Shown here piece by piece: positions 24,055 through 32,935 of a stretch of 64,000 bases of DNA. The notes under the pieces were generated by a model. The model searched no databases and was not told the DNA's origin. It worked only from the letters and a program-made list of their open reading frames with translations. The stretch spans positions 77,993 to 141,992 of the forward strand of contig JAXLRI010000014.1 of assembly GCA_046331175.1 (NCBI GenBank), given 5' to 3'. The stretch comes from JAWKIW01 sp046331175. GTDB taxonomy: Bacteria; Actinomycetota; Acidimicrobiia; Acidimicrobiales; Acidimicrobilacustridaceae. Each line of letters begins with the position of its first letter. Within the stretch, counting starts at the first letter, position 1. The position numbers and the translations under genes were made by a program.

Positions 24055-25218
24055 ATGGCGGTCCCCGAGGCGACCATCCCGGTGACGATGGGCTTCGTGC
24101 CCGAGTCGCTGGCCGTGCCCGACGACGAGCACCCGGGTCTGCGGCGGGCCGGTCCCCGCGCCTCGGCGCCCTACGCCCGGGACGGCCTCGAGCGGCACGA
24201 GTGCGCGGCCGTCGACGCCACCCAGGCCGAGCTGGCCCGACCCGACCTGCTCCAGCTCGGCTTCGACGTGGTCGACCTGTCGGGCCTCGCCGCCGTGCAG
24301 GAGGCGTGTCGACGGGTGCTCGACGACGGCGCGGTGTCCGACGACGACGCCGCCGCCATCCGATCGGCCCTGACCGGCTCCGTCCTGCACAGCGAGGGCG
24401 GCCACACCCTCACCGTGGTGTACCTGGCCGACGAGGGCTTCATCATGCGCAAGGCCGGGCCCAACGCCATGGCGGTCGTCGGGCCCCGGTCGAGCGGGAT
24501 GAACGACCACGGCGGCGCCACGTCGGTCCACGCCGACCAGGACGTGTTCGGCACGCCCCTCACCCAGCTCATGGACAGTCGGGCCCCCGAGCTGTTCCGC
24601 CACGACTCCCCCGACGGCCGCAACGACGACGCCGCCCTCATGCTCGTCAACCTCTGGATCCCGCTGCAGCAGATCACCCAACCGCTCGTGCTGGCCGACG
24701 GTCGCAGCCTCGATCGTCGTCGCCACCAGCTGCGCTACGGCCTGGCCACCCAGAGCTTCCTCGAGCGCGACGACGACATGGCCGTGAACGACATCTGGAC
24801 CTTCCTGCACGATCCGGGTCAGCAGTGGCACCTGCGGTCCGACATGGATCACCGACGCGCCTACGTGTTCGACACCCTGAGCACCGCCCACAGCGCCGGC
24901 ACGCTCCCGGGGGAGGCCGTCGCCGAGCACTGGTACCGCACCCTCGAGGCCGCCGAGGCCGCCGTCGAGCGGGGCGACGCCACCCGGTTGGTCGAGGGCC
25001 TCTCGTCACCCGAGCCCCCGGGCCTGCCGCCCGAGACGCCACCGGCGCTGCGCCGGGCCGTCGACGCCATGGCCGCCGTGGCCGACGAGGCGTCGGGCGA
25101 TCCCGCCCTCACGTGTGGCGACGGCGCCGCCGACTGGCTCGACCGCTCGCGCCGCGCCCGCCGCCGGGTGGTGCGCATGTCGCTCGAGATGCGCGTCGTG
25201 GTGTCCATCGACGCGTAG
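24055..25218 (+). CDS. CmcJ/NvfI-like oxygenase candidate
   Basis: 387 residues. No confident family. Features seen: 'TSVHADQDVFGTPL' (a His-x-Asp pair that could bind iron) and later 'LMLVNLWIPLQQITQPLVLADGRSLDRRRHQLRY', which resembles the 'NVWRPL...PLALCD' block of CmcJ/NvfI and GA4-desaturase-like hydroxylases; 'QQWHLRSDMDHRRAYVFDTLSTAHSAG' could supply the second His. If so it would be an Fe(II)/2-oxoglutarate-type or related oxygenase. No signal peptide. It lies alone between the SpoIIE and beta-lactamase-fold genes. Confidence 0.6.
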   Translation: MAVPEATIPVTMGFVPESLAVPDDEHPGLRRAGPRASAPYARDGLERHECAAVDATQAELARPDLLQLGFDVVDLSGLAAVQEACRRVLDDGAVSDDDAAAIRSALTGSVLHSEGGHTLTVVYLADEGFIMRKAGPNAMAVVGPRSSGMNDHGGATSVHADQDVFGTPLTQLMDSRAPELFRHDSPDGRNDDAALMLVNLWIPLQQITQPLVLADGRSLDRRRHQLRYGLATQSFLERDDDMAVNDIWTFLHDPGQQWHLRSDMDHRRAYVFDTLSTAHSAGTLPGEAVAEHWYRTLEAAEAAVERGDATRLVEGLSSPEPPGLPPETPPALRRAVDAMAAVADEASGDPALTCGDGAADWLDRSRRARRRVVRMSLEMRVVVSIDA

Positions 25219-25268
25219 GCGTCGGCGCGTACGCTGCGGCCCGGCGGATCGAGAGGGAGGGCCAAGCC

Positions 25269-26657
25269 ATGCACCGGACCGAGGTCGCCGCGCACCGCCG
25301 CGCCAGGCACCTGCTCGCCACCGCCGTCGTCGCCGTCGGACTGGTCGGAGCCGCGGCGTGCAGCTCCTCGTCGACCTCCTCGTCGACCACGAGCGCTGCC
25401 CCAGGATCCACCGCCGGCGCCACCGGCACCACGACGAAGGCCTCGCCCGGCACCACCCCGGGCTCGACGCCCGGCACCGCCACCAAGGCCAGCGGGCCGT
25501 GCGTGAAGGACCCGGCCGCGGTCATCGCCGCCGGATCCACCCCGCCCGCCACCGGGCCGCTGCCCGCCGACCTCACCGCCAAGCTCGACGCTGCGGCCCA
25601 GTCGTCGTTCAAGGAGGCCGCCAGCCCCGGGGCGATCGTCGGCGTCCGCAGCCCACAGGGCACCTGGACCGCGGCCTACGGCGACGCCGACCCGGCCGCC
25701 AAGACGCCGATGGCGGTGGGCATGCACACCCGCGTCGGTTCGGTCACCAAGACCTTCACCGGCACGGCGCTCCTCCAGCTCCAGCAGCAGGGCAAGCTCT
25801 CGCTCGACGACACCATCGACGAGTACGTCAGCGGCGTCCCGAACGGTGACCGCATCACGCTGCGCATGCTGGCCGACATGACCAGCGGCGTGGCCAGCTA
25901 CACGGCCGACAAGGCATTCACCGACGCCTACTTCGCCGACCCGCAGACGACCTACACGCCCGACCAGCTGATCGCCGTCGGCGTCGCCGGCTCGCCGATC
26001 TTCGAGCCGGGCGCCAAGTTCAACTACTCGAACACCAACACGATCCTGCTCGGCAAGGTGATCGAGAAGGTCACCGGCAAGCCGGTGGGCGAGGTGCTCC
26101 AGGACGGGATCATGGGCCCGCTCGGCATGACGAGCACCGTCTGGCCCGGCGGCACCACCGACCTCCCCCAGCCCTACGCCCAGGGCTTCACCCTCCAGGG
26201 CGACACGGCCAAGCCCGACGCCCCGGCCAACGCCACTTCCTGGAACCCGTCGTGGACCTGGACCGCCGGCGAGATCGTGTCGACCATGGGCGACCTGCTC
26301 GTCTACGGGCGGGCCCTCGGCACCAGCCAGGGGCTGCTCGACACCAAGACCCAGACCGAGCGGCTCACGTCGATCCCGGGTCCCGCCGGCTACGGCATCG
26401 CCGCCGGTTGCATCGACGGGTGGTTCGGGCACTCCGGTGAGATGCCCGGCTACAACACCAGCGTCTTCTACGACACCACCTCGGACACCGTGGTCATCGT
26501 GCAGACCAACAGCGACATCGCGTCGGGTGACTGCCCGCAGTCGCCGACGCTGACCGACGACCCGCGCGACACGGTGTGCTCCTCGCCCGCGACCCGCATG
26601 TTCGTGGCGTTGTCGACCGTCCTCGGCCACACCTTCACGCCGAACCCCCAGCAGTAG
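25269..26657 (+). CDS. Beta-lactamase-fold lipoprotein (DD-peptidase/esterase)
   Basis: 462 residues; ATG preceded by GAGAGGGAGG. A lipobox ('GLVGAAAC') is followed by a Ser/Thr/Gly stalk. The catalytic fold carries 'VGSVTKTF' (Ser-x-x-Lys), 'YSNTN' (Tyr-x-Asn) and 'GHSGE' (His-x-Gly), as in class C beta-lactamases and D-alanyl-D-alanine carboxypeptidases. Extracellular, membrane anchored. A paralogue without a signal lies at 37693. Substrate could be peptidoglycan peptides or esters. Confidence 0.9.
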   Translation: MHRTEVAAHRRARHLLATAVVAVGLVGAAACSSSSTSSSTTSAAPGSTAGATGTTTKASPGTTPGSTPGTATKASGPCVKDPAAVIAAGSTPPATGPLPADLTAKLDAAAQSSFKEAASPGAIVGVRSPQGTWTAAYGDADPAAKTPMAVGMHTRVGSVTKTFTGTALLQLQQQGKLSLDDTIDEYVSGVPNGDRITLRMLADMTSGVASYTADKAFTDAYFADPQTTYTPDQLIAVGVAGSPIFEPGAKFNYSNTNTILLGKVIEKVTGKPVGEVLQDGIMGPLGMTSTVWPGGTTDLPQPYAQGFTLQGDTAKPDAPANATSWNPSWTWTAGEIVSTMGDLLVYGRALGTSQGLLDTKTQTERLTSIPGPAGYGIAAGCIDGWFGHSGEMPGYNTSVFYDTTSDTVVIVQTNSDIASGDCPQSPTLTDDPRDTVCSSPATRMFVALSTVLGHTFTPNPQQ

Positions 26658-26699
26658 CGCCGCGCCCTCCCCGCTGCGGGCACCTGCTCGCGGGCCGAT

Positions 26700-26705
26700 G
26701 GGTAG
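26700..26705 (+). promoter_or_regulatory. Candidate SigF -10 box upstream of the reductase
   Basis: GGGTAG ends 9 nt before an in-frame ATG at 26715 and 114 nt before the likely start at 26820. No convincing -35. Confidence 0.35.
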
Positions 26706-26819
26706 GAGCGGACCATGCCGCGGGCACAGACCCCGCCCTCGGCAGGTGGCAGGCTCGGCGCAGACCGGCGGCGGCCGAGGCGGGGTCGAACCGCGGCCCC
26801 CAGGACGAGGAGACGGCTG

Positions 26820-27383
26820 ATGCGCACGGTGACCTACTCGATGGGCATGACCCTCGACGGCTACATCACGGGACCCGACGGCGGCATCGGGTGGAGCTCG
26901 CCGTCCGACGAGCTGTTCCGCTCGTCGATCGACGAGGTGCGCGGCGTCGACGTCCACCTGCTCGGACGGAACCTCTACGAGGCGATGCTCTACTGGGACG
27001 ACCCCGAGCAGGAGCCCGGCTTCGGCGAGGCCGAGCACGAGTGGGCCGACCTCTGGAACGCCCTGCCCAAGGTCGTGTTCAGCACGACGCTGACCTCGTT
27101 GGAGGGCAAGAACCACCGGCTGGCGACGGGAACCCTGGCGGAGGAGATCGAGCGCCTGCGAGACGGGGGCGACGGCCAGATCGCCATCGGCGGCGCCACG
27201 CTCGCCGCCGAGGCCATCCGCGCCGGGCTCGTCGACGAGTACCGGATCCGCATCCACCCCGTGCTGGTCGGCGGCGGTCGGCCGTACTTCCCCCCCGTCG
27301 ACCACCAGGTCGATCTCGAGCTGGTCGAGACCCGCACGTTCCCCGGCGGCGTGGTGCTGCTCCGCCACCGCGTCCCGCGGTAG
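26820..27383 (+). CDS. Dihydrofolate-reductase / RibD C-terminal family protein
   Basis: 187 residues. The ATG at 26820 has GAGGAG 8-10 nt upstream. The in-frame ATG at 26715 would add 35 Arg-rich residues and fits the leaderless pattern, so both are possible. 'VTYSMGMTLDGYITGPDGGIGW' and 'QIAIGGATLAAEAIRAGLVDEYRIRIHPVLVGGGRPYFP' are typical of RibD_C/DHFR-like NADPH reductases of the YyaP/YwjB type. Cytoplasmic; substrate unknown. Convergent with the frameshifted membrane protein, 13 nt apart. Confidence 0.88.
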   Translation: MRTVTYSMGMTLDGYITGPDGGIGWSSPSDELFRSSIDEVRGVDVHLLGRNLYEAMLYWDDPEQEPGFGEAEHEWADLWNALPKVVFSTTLTSLEGKNHRLATGTLAEEIERLRDGGDGQIAIGGATLAAEAIRAGLVDEYRIRIHPVLVGGGRPYFPPVDHQVDLELVETRTFPGGVVLLRHRVPR

Positions 27384-27396
27384 CGGTCGCCACCTC

Positions 27397-28313
27397 TCAG
27401 CGCGGGCGCGGGAGGAGCGGGGGCGGCGGGCCGCCCCCGCCGGCGGGACGGGCGGGTGGCGACGACATCGGCGCCGGGACCCACGGGGGTGGCGAGCGCC
27501 GGCGCACCGAGCCCTGGGGGGGGGCAACGGGTGGCGGAGCACGAGGCGGGTCGACCCGTACGACCAGGCGGCGGCCGCCCACACGAGCAGTCGGACCACC
27601 CACCCCTGGGACAGCGCCTCGAGGAGCCCGCCCAGCAGGGCCAGCTCCGCCACCACGACGGCGGCGACCACCAGCCCCGGCCCGACGGCGCGGGACTCCG
27701 GGTGACGGCCGCCGATGACGACCAGGATCACCGCGCCCGCCAGCGCCGCGACCTCCAGGAGCGTCGACACGAAGAAGTCGGTGCCGAGGTCGCTGAGCTC
27801 GGGGCCCCGATCCATCAACGCCGAGACGAGCGTGCCGCCGTCGAGGTAGAGCGCCTGGACCCACACCAGGACCATCGCCGCCCCGGTGACCCAGCCGAGG
27901 ACCCGGATGATCACCAGCTCGTTCGGTGACGGCGGCCGAGCGCCGAAGGCCTCGACCGCGAGCACCACGACGACGAAGAGCCCACCCGCCAGCCCAGCGG
28001 CGAGGACGAGCCATCCCTGCAGCGCCACGAGGTCGAGGAAGAGCCGGGAGACGGGGGTGGTCCGGATGAGCAGCGACGACGGCTTCTCCCCACCGCTCAC
28101 ATCGATGGTGAGGAGCACCACGCCCACCACGAGCACGGAGGCGACGACGCCGCACAGGCTGAAGCCGAAGGTGGCGAGCCGCGACCGGCGGCGAGCGTCC
28201 TCACGGCCGATCCACCAGCCGAGCAGCGACGTGAGCCCGACGAGGACGACGGGGGCAGCGAGCGCGGCGAGCGCTTGCGCCTCCGGGGGCATCGAGGTCC
28301 AGGTGGCGTCCAC
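27397..28313 (-). pseudogene. Seven-helix membrane protein, frame broken at a G9 tract
   Basis: From a GTG at 28313 the frame encodes about 265 residues with seven hydrophobic segments ('VVLVGLTSLLGWWIG', 'LCGVVASVLVVGVVLLTI', 'GWLVLAAGLAGGLFVVVVLAV', 'VTGAAMVLVWVQALYL', 'LEVAALAGAVILVVIGG', 'LVVAAVVVAELALLGGLL', 'VVRLLVWAAAAWSYG'). At 27524-27516 nine consecutive C (minus strand) follow. In the nominal frame there is no stop for another 2.6 kb and the peptide becomes antisense nonsense; one added base restores a Pro-rich tail that stops at 27397, right against the convergent gene. So it is a sequencing or assembly error, a phase-variable tract, or a true mutation. It starts 12 nt after the M4 protease stop, probably in one operon. 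Confidence 0.65.
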
Positions 28314-28324
28314 GTCGCCGGCCT

Positions 28325-31159
28325 TCAGCTGAAGTAGCCGACCAGGTCGACCAGCACGTCGACGGAGCCGCGGTTGTTGAAGACGGAGATGGTGTTGCCG
28401 GTGCCGACCTTCACCACCACGAGGTTGGGGATGACGTCACCGGCTCGGAAGTTCAGGTTCGACGCCGTCGGCATCGCCACCCCGGTGTCCCACAGCGTCA
28501 GGTGCGAGTCGGCCGTCGGGTTCACCGCCGTCACGTTCAGGACGACCGCGCTCACGCCCTGCGGGGGGACGCCGGCCAGGCCGGCCACCGCCACCGTGCG
28601 GGTCTGCCCCGGACCCCAGGGCGTGCCGTCGGGGCCCACCTGCTCCGGCGGCGGCCGGGAGTCGAGCACGCGGGTCGGGGTCACCGCGGTGAGCCGGCCG
28701 CCGCTGGGTCGCAGCGAGTAGTAGCCGACGACGTCCGCCACCACGTCGACCGAGCCGCTGTTGTTGAACAGGGTCACCTTGCCGCCGGATCCCAGCTTGG
28801 CCACGACGAGGTTCGGGATGGTCCGCCCGGCGGGGAAGTTCAGGTTGGACGCCAAGGGACGGGGTGCGCCGGCCGGCCAGACCGACAGGAAGGACTCGGC
28901 CGACGGGTTCACCGCCGTCACGTTCAGCACCACGCCGGTGACCGAGATCGTCGGGACGCCCGAACCGGGGACACCGGTGATCTGGACGTCGCGCGACTCC
29001 CCGGCCGACCACGGGGCCGGACTCGTGCCGGTCCCGTCGCGCGAGTCGAGCAGCCGGAACGGGGTCACGGCGGTGAGCTGGACGCCAGGAGCCTGCATCT
29101 CCGAGCCGGCGAAGGCGTCGTCGTCGTAGTAGCCGACGACGTCGGCGACGACGTTCACGAACCCCGCGCTGTTGAACACCTCGATCCAGCCCTCGTCACC
29201 GACCTGCACGGTCACCAGGTTGGGCACCGTCTGGCCCGCCACGAAGTTCAGGTTCGAGGCGACCGGCCGGGCGACCCCATGGGGCCACAACGTCAGGTGG
29301 GACGTGGCCGTGGCGCCGGTGACCGTCACGTTCAGCACCACCGCCGAGGCGTAGTACATCTCCACCGCCGCGTCGGTCACCTTGACCGCCCGCGTCTCCC
29401 CCGGCCACCAGGGGATGCCATAGGGGCCCACCTGCTCGGGCGGCGGCCGCGAGTCGAGGATCCGGGTCGGCACCAGCGGGTGGTAGGCCGCTCCGTTCGG
29501 AGCCCGCCGCAGGTCGGTGGCGGCGACCACCTTCACCACGTTCTGGCAATCGGTCGAGGTGATCCCATGGCTGCCGATGAGCAGCGAGCAGGCCTCGACC
29601 AGGGCGGCGCCGAGGTCGGCGTAGCTGCTGCCGGGGAGCAGGTAGGCGGTCTCCACGAGGTAGAAGATCCGGGCCGTCTCGTCGACGCCCAGCCCGGTCA
29701 CGGTCTGACCGTTGAACGACCCACCGTCGGCCATCAGGAACGCCGCCTTGTTCCCGACCCCGCTGTTGACGTGGACGCCGGCGCGGTCGAGGTTCGTGTC
29801 GCTGAAGAGGGGGCTGCCCATCCGGTCCGGCTGGTTGTGCTCGGGCGGGTTCGCCATGGAGCGGGTGCCCCCTGACGCCCAGTCCTCGCCGAGCCGCCAC
29901 CTGGCCGCCGGCGTGTCGTCGTCCCAGGCGGTGTTCGTGGCCTGGTCGACGAGCTCGCCGAACACGTCCGACATCGACTCGCTGATCGCCCCCGACTGCC
30001 CGAAGTACACGAGGCCCGAGGTGCGCTCGGTGATGCCGTGGGTCAGCTCGTGGGCGAGGACGTCGTCGGTGCTCCCCAGTCCCGCACCGAACACCACGTG
30101 GTCCTGACCCCAGTAGGCGTCGTGGTACGGGCAGCCGGCCATCGCGCTGGTGCAGTAGTCGACGGTCGCCACGAGCGGCATGCCCGCGCCGTCGATGCTG
30201 TCGCGACCGAAGCGCGTCCAGAAGTAGTCGTAGGTGGCGCCAAGCAGGTCGTAGGTCCGGTCGACCTCGGCCACCCCGGTGGCCGGGCCGCCCTCGACCC
30301 GCGCCGCACCGGAGGCGAAGCAGTACTCGTCCCGTGCCGGGTCGCTCTGGTTGTCGCACACCCGGCGGTCCTTGGCGTGGGGCGTCTGGTCGAAGTGCAG
30401 GACGACGCCTCCGGCGCGCCCGTCCACCAGCACCAGCTCGCGCACGGCACCGGCCACCACCTCCACGGCCCACACCAGCCGCGCGCCGGGCGCCCCCGAT
30501 GCGCCGACCACCACCGGGTCGTAGACCTCCAGCCGCGGCGCGCCCGACACCACGCCCCCGGCGACCAGACCAGACGCCGTCACCGCCGCCGCCTCGGCAG
30601 GAACGGCCGGCGACAGCCCCACCGCCGAGGACGGCAACGTGTCGGCCATGGTCGACAGCACGCGACCGTCCGACCCCACCTGGACCGAGACCGCAGCGGC
30701 GAACACCGGAAGCCCGGCGAACCGCTGCTCGAACCGCACCGCCGTGCCACCGTCGGGGATGGCCGTCCGGCGGGTCTCCACCAGGGACTCGCCGGCCTCG
30801 TCCACCCCGAACAGCGGGGCGTACCGATCGATGAACGAGCGGGCCGCTCCGGCGTGATCGGCTGTCGACTGCGTCGTCAGGGGCTCGTCGAGCGAACCCG
30901 CGAGCAGCACCACCGCGCCCGTCTCCGACGACCGCTGCACCACCACCGACCCGCTGCCCACCTGCTGCAGCTCGTCCACCAGCCTCTGCTGGGCGCTCGT
31001 GGGCGATCCGCTCGACATCGGCGGCGAGCCGTCGTCCACGGCAGCCGGGGACGCCGACGCCACGGGGCCGCCACCCGCGGCGATCCCCGCGACCGCGGGC
31101 ACCACGAGCGCGACGAGGAGGACGGCCACCGACCGGCGCACTCGCAGGGTCCCGCCCAT
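28325..31159 (-). CDS. Secreted M4 (thermolysin-like) protease with three beta modules
   Basis: 944 residues; ATG with GAGGAGGTCGCC upstream. Signal peptide (1-38), an FTP/PepSY-type propeptide (about 50-260), then a peptidase M4 catalytic domain: 'HELTHG' with His370, Glu371 and His374, third zinc ligand Glu394 in 'GAISESMSDVFGE', and 'AGVHVNSGVGNKAAF' near residue 470 with the catalytic His. From about residue 575 three beta modules ('TRILDSRPPPEQVGPYGIPWW' and so on) run to a 'DLVGYFS' end. It should be exported, self-activate and cleave proteins outside the cell, held or delivered by the modules. Same C-terminal architecture as the TNT protein. Confidence 0.93.
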   Translation of the reverse strand: MGGTLRVRRSVAVLLVALVVPAVAGIAAGGGPVASASPAAVDDGSPPMSSGSPTSAQQRLVDELQQVGSGSVVVQRSSETGAVVLLAGSLDEPLTTQSTADHAGAARSFIDRYAPLFGVDEAGESLVETRRTAIPDGGTAVRFEQRFAGLPVFAAAVSVQVGSDGRVLSTMADTLPSSAVGLSPAVPAEAAAVTASGLVAGGVVSGAPRLEVYDPVVVGASGAPGARLVWAVEVVAGAVRELVLVDGRAGGVVLHFDQTPHAKDRRVCDNQSDPARDEYCFASGAARVEGGPATGVAEVDRTYDLLGATYDYFWTRFGRDSIDGAGMPLVATVDYCTSAMAGCPYHDAYWGQDHVVFGAGLGSTDDVLAHELTHGITERTSGLVYFGQSGAISESMSDVFGELVDQATNTAWDDDTPAARWRLGEDWASGGTRSMANPPEHNQPDRMGSPLFSDTNLDRAGVHVNSGVGNKAAFLMADGGSFNGQTVTGLGVDETARIFYLVETAYLLPGSSYADLGAALVEACSLLIGSHGITSTDCQNVVKVVAATDLRRAPNGAAYHPLVPTRILDSRPPPEQVGPYGIPWWPGETRAVKVTDAAVEMYYASAVVLNVTVTGATATSHLTLWPHGVARPVASNLNFVAGQTVPNLVTVQVGDEGWIEVFNSAGFVNVVADVVGYYDDDAFAGSEMQAPGVQLTAVTPFRLLDSRDGTGTSPAPWSAGESRDVQITGVPGSGVPTISVTGVVLNVTAVNPSAESFLSVWPAGAPRPLASNLNFPAGRTIPNLVVAKLGSGGKVTLFNNSGSVDVVADVVGYYSLRPSGGRLTAVTPTRVLDSRPPPEQVGPDGTPWGPGQTRTVAVAGLAGVPPQGVSAVVLNVTAVNPTADSHLTLWDTGVAMPTASNLNFRAGDVIPNLVVVKVGTGNTISVFNNRGSVDVLVDLVGYFS

Positions 31160-31342
31160 GGCGACCTCCTCGCTCGAGGACCGTCACGCTCGGGCGAGGC
31201 CCTCCGGGGCCGGCGGGAGCCGTTCGACCCCAGCCGCCGCGATGGTCGGCGCCGACCGCCCGCCGGGCTAGAGGCGAACGGCCCGCCACCTGGCCGGGGC
31301 CGGGCGGCGGCGATGACGAGGGCCGGATCCCCATGACCCAAT

Positions 31343-31364
31343 AGTTCTAATCTTTGCTAGAACT
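31343..31364. promoter_or_regulatory. Operator candidate TTCTA-N8-TAGA, site 1
   Basis: AGTTCTA, 8 nt, TAGAACT: perfect 7-bp arms in an AT-rich patch. Same architecture and spacing as the sites at 32310 and 32593, which flank the Cys-cluster regulator. It lies 185 nt upstream of the M4 protease and 85-105 nt before a small membrane-peptide frame on the plus strand. Confidence 0.6.
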
Positions 31365-31447
31365 CTCCTCAGATGGAGCTCCCGGCCGGCGACGAGAGCC
31401 GGCCGGGACGCCGACGTCCGGAGCGGCGCCGGATCCCGAGGAGGACG

Positions 31448-31577
31448 GGTGACCACCCCTGGCGACCACCGCGAACCGAGCGACGAGCGGCCGCGTCACC
31501 CGACGGCGCAGGCGGCCTGGCTCCTCGTCGGCGTGACCGTGCTTCTGGTGGTGCTCGCGGTGCTGAGCTCGACCTGA
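31448..31577 (+). pseudogene. Possible small membrane peptide with a 1-nt frameshift
   Basis: A GTG at 31448 has GAGGAGG five nt upstream and reads a polar leader ('TTPGDHREPSDERPRHP'). Removing one C from the CCCC at 31498-31501 continues into 'TAQAAWLLVGVTVLLVVLAVLSST' and a stop: a clean single-span membrane peptide of 42 residues. In the given sequence neither frame alone makes it. Sequencing error, mutation or coincidence are all possible. It lies just downstream of operator site 1. The rest of 31160-31629 holds no other credible gene. Confidence 0.3.
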
Positions 31578-31629
31578 CGACGTTCGCCGACCGGTGCCGC
31601 GCGCCGCGGCGGACGCGGGGAGCCGGGTC

Positions 31630-32277
31630 CTACGGGACCAGGTGGCACCGCAGCCGGCAGTGGGCCCGGCGCGGGTCCTTGGGCACCAGCTCGTCGACCT
31701 CGATCCCGTCGATGCGCTCGGCCATCCCCTGGGCCATGCCGAGGTGCAGCTCGCAGACCGTGTCGGGGTCGGCGAGGGCCGTCGTCGCGAACGGGCAGGC
31801 GCGCAGGGTCAGGTCGACCTCGCCGCCCTTCTGGCGCACGGTCGGCTCGAACCCGTGGCGGGCCATCTGCTCGACCAGCAGGTCGACGGGGCCGGACGCC
31901 TGGCGGCGACCGAGGCCCTGGCGCCGCCCGGCCCGCCGGCCGACCTCCCGCGGCGAGTCGCCGGTGCGGACGACCTCGGCCAGCCACAGCGAGAGGCGCT
32001 CGTACGGGCCGGTCACCCCCCACCGGCCGTCGGCCGCCGGGTCGACGACGTACACCAGCCGGGGGCGGCCCCGACCGGCGCTGGGCGCGGTGCCCTCGTC
32101 GACCAGGCCGGCGACGACCAGCTTGGCGAGGTGCTGGCGGATGGCGTTGTGGTTCAGCCCGAAGTGCTCGGTCAGCTCGGCCACGTCCACCGGCCGATCG
32201 GCGTCGGCCACGTAGCGGAAGATGCCGTGGCGGGTGGGATCGCCGAGCGCCCGGGCCTGCTCCTGGAGGTTGCTCAT
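31630..32277 (-). CDS. Helix-turn-helix regulator with C-terminal Cys cluster
   Basis: 215 residues. The N-terminal winged helix ('ALGDPTRHGIFRYVADADRPVDVAELTEHFGLNHNAIRQHLAKLVVAGLVDE') is ArsR/SufR-like. The C-terminal domain ends with 'RACPFATTALADPDTVCELHLGMAQGMAE' and 'RAHCRLRCH', that is C-x13-C and later C-x3-C, which suits an iron-sulfur or metal site as in SufR-type repressors. It should act as a dimeric redox- or metal-responsive regulator. A TTCTA-N8-TAGA palindrome lies between it and the divergent gene, and two more lie nearby, suggesting autoregulation and a local regulon. Confidence 0.85.
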   Translation of the reverse strand: MSNLQEQARALGDPTRHGIFRYVADADRPVDVAELTEHFGLNHNAIRQHLAKLVVAGLVDEGTAPSAGRGRPRLVYVVDPAADGRWGVTGPYERLSLWLAEVVRTGDSPREVGRRAGRRQGLGRRQASGPVDLLVEQMARHGFEPTVRQKGGEVDLTLRACPFATTALADPDTVCELHLGMAQGMAERIDGIEVDELVPKDPRRAHCRLRCHLVP

Positions 32278-32309
32278 GGCCGGTCCCCTCGGTCGTCGTC
32301 GCCCTATTC

Positions 32310-32327
32310 TTCTAGTGATGCATAGAC
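32310..32327. promoter_or_regulatory. Operator candidate TTCTA-N8-TAGA, site 2
   Basis: TTCTA, 8 nt, TAGAC, between the regulator start (32277) and the divergent ATG (32318), which it covers. This is the expected place for an autoregulatory site. Confidence 0.6.
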
Positions 32328-32608
32328 CTTTCAAGGACGATGCCGTCGGCCACCGGGGCGGATCCGTCGCCGGGTCCGACACCGTCGAGGCGCGGGCGCC
32401 GGAGACCCGAGCCGCCGCCGACAAGGTCGTGGAGCATCCCGGCCCGGCCCCGCGCGACATCGTCGAGGGATGCCGCGAGCACCCAACCGATGGCCCGGTC
32501 GACGGCCCGGCCGACGAGGGCGGCGACCCGCCGTGCTGGGCCCACCTGCTCGACGCGGAGGGAGACGAGCCCACCTCACCGGAGCGCACTTCTTCTATTC
32601 CTCACTAG
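32318..32608 (+). CDS. Small hydrophilic protein, unknown
   Basis: 96 residues from an ATG inside operator site 2. Acidic and Pro/Asp rich; the only ordered-looking part is 'EGGDPPCWAHLLDAEGDEP' near the end, with Cys-Trp-x-His. The stop lies inside operator site 3. Divergent from the Cys-cluster regulator and probably controlled by it. No family recognised. Confidence 0.5.
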   Translation: MHRPFKDDAVGHRGGSVAGSDTVEARAPETRAAADKVVEHPGPAPRDIVEGCREHPTDGPVDGPADEGGDPPCWAHLLDAEGDEPTSPERTSSIPH

Positions 32609-32610
32609 AG
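32593..32610. promoter_or_regulatory. Operator candidate TTCTA-N8-TAGA, site 3
   Basis: TTCTA, 8 nt, TAGAG, about 60 nt upstream of the small membrane protein at 32669. A direct repeat CTAGAGAT (32605 and 32628) follows. Third copy with exactly the same arm spacing. Confidence 0.6.
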
Positions 32611-32668
32611 ATTTTCTTCCGGCCCTGCTAGAGATGTCCCGCCGGACGCGCACCGGCCGGAGGATCCC

Positions 32669-32935
32669 ATGCCCGTCGACCCCAGGCCCCGAGCACCGCA
32701 GCCGTCGCCTCGATCGACCCCGGCACCCCGTCCGGCCGCCACGGTCGGCGCCCTGGCCGTCCTCGCGGCCGGGAGCGCGGCGGCAGCCGTGGCCATCACC
32801 GGGGGCCTGGCCCTCGCCCTGGGCGCGTCGGTCGGGCCGCTCGTCGTCGGCGCGCTGATCGGCGCCGCCCTCGGCATCGCCGGAGGCCGTCTGGTGCTGC
32901 ACGCCCTGCGCGTCCGCCCCCGTCGTCGCGCCTGA
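32669..32935 (+). CDS. Small Ala/Gly-rich membrane protein
   Basis: 88 residues; ATG with GGAGGATCCC upstream. After a Pro/Arg-rich 22-residue leader there are two membrane helices ('VGALAVLAAGSAAAAVAITGGLALALGA' and 'VGPLVVGALIGAALGIAGG') and a basic tail. Glycine-rich helix packing resembles small channel or glycine-zipper proteins. Unknown function; probably under the adjacent regulator through operator site 3. Confidence 0.7.
   Translation: MPVDPRPRAPQPSPRSTPAPRPAATVGALAVLAAGSAAAAVAITGGLALALGASVGPLVVGALIGAALGIAGGRLVLHALRVRPRRRA

Noticed and set aside
24861..28313. A continuous 1,150-residue minus-strand open frame
   Set aside because: Only the first 265 residues look like protein; after the G9 tract the frame is antisense to the reductase and beta-lactamase-fold genes with Arg/Gly/Val-rich nonsense composition.
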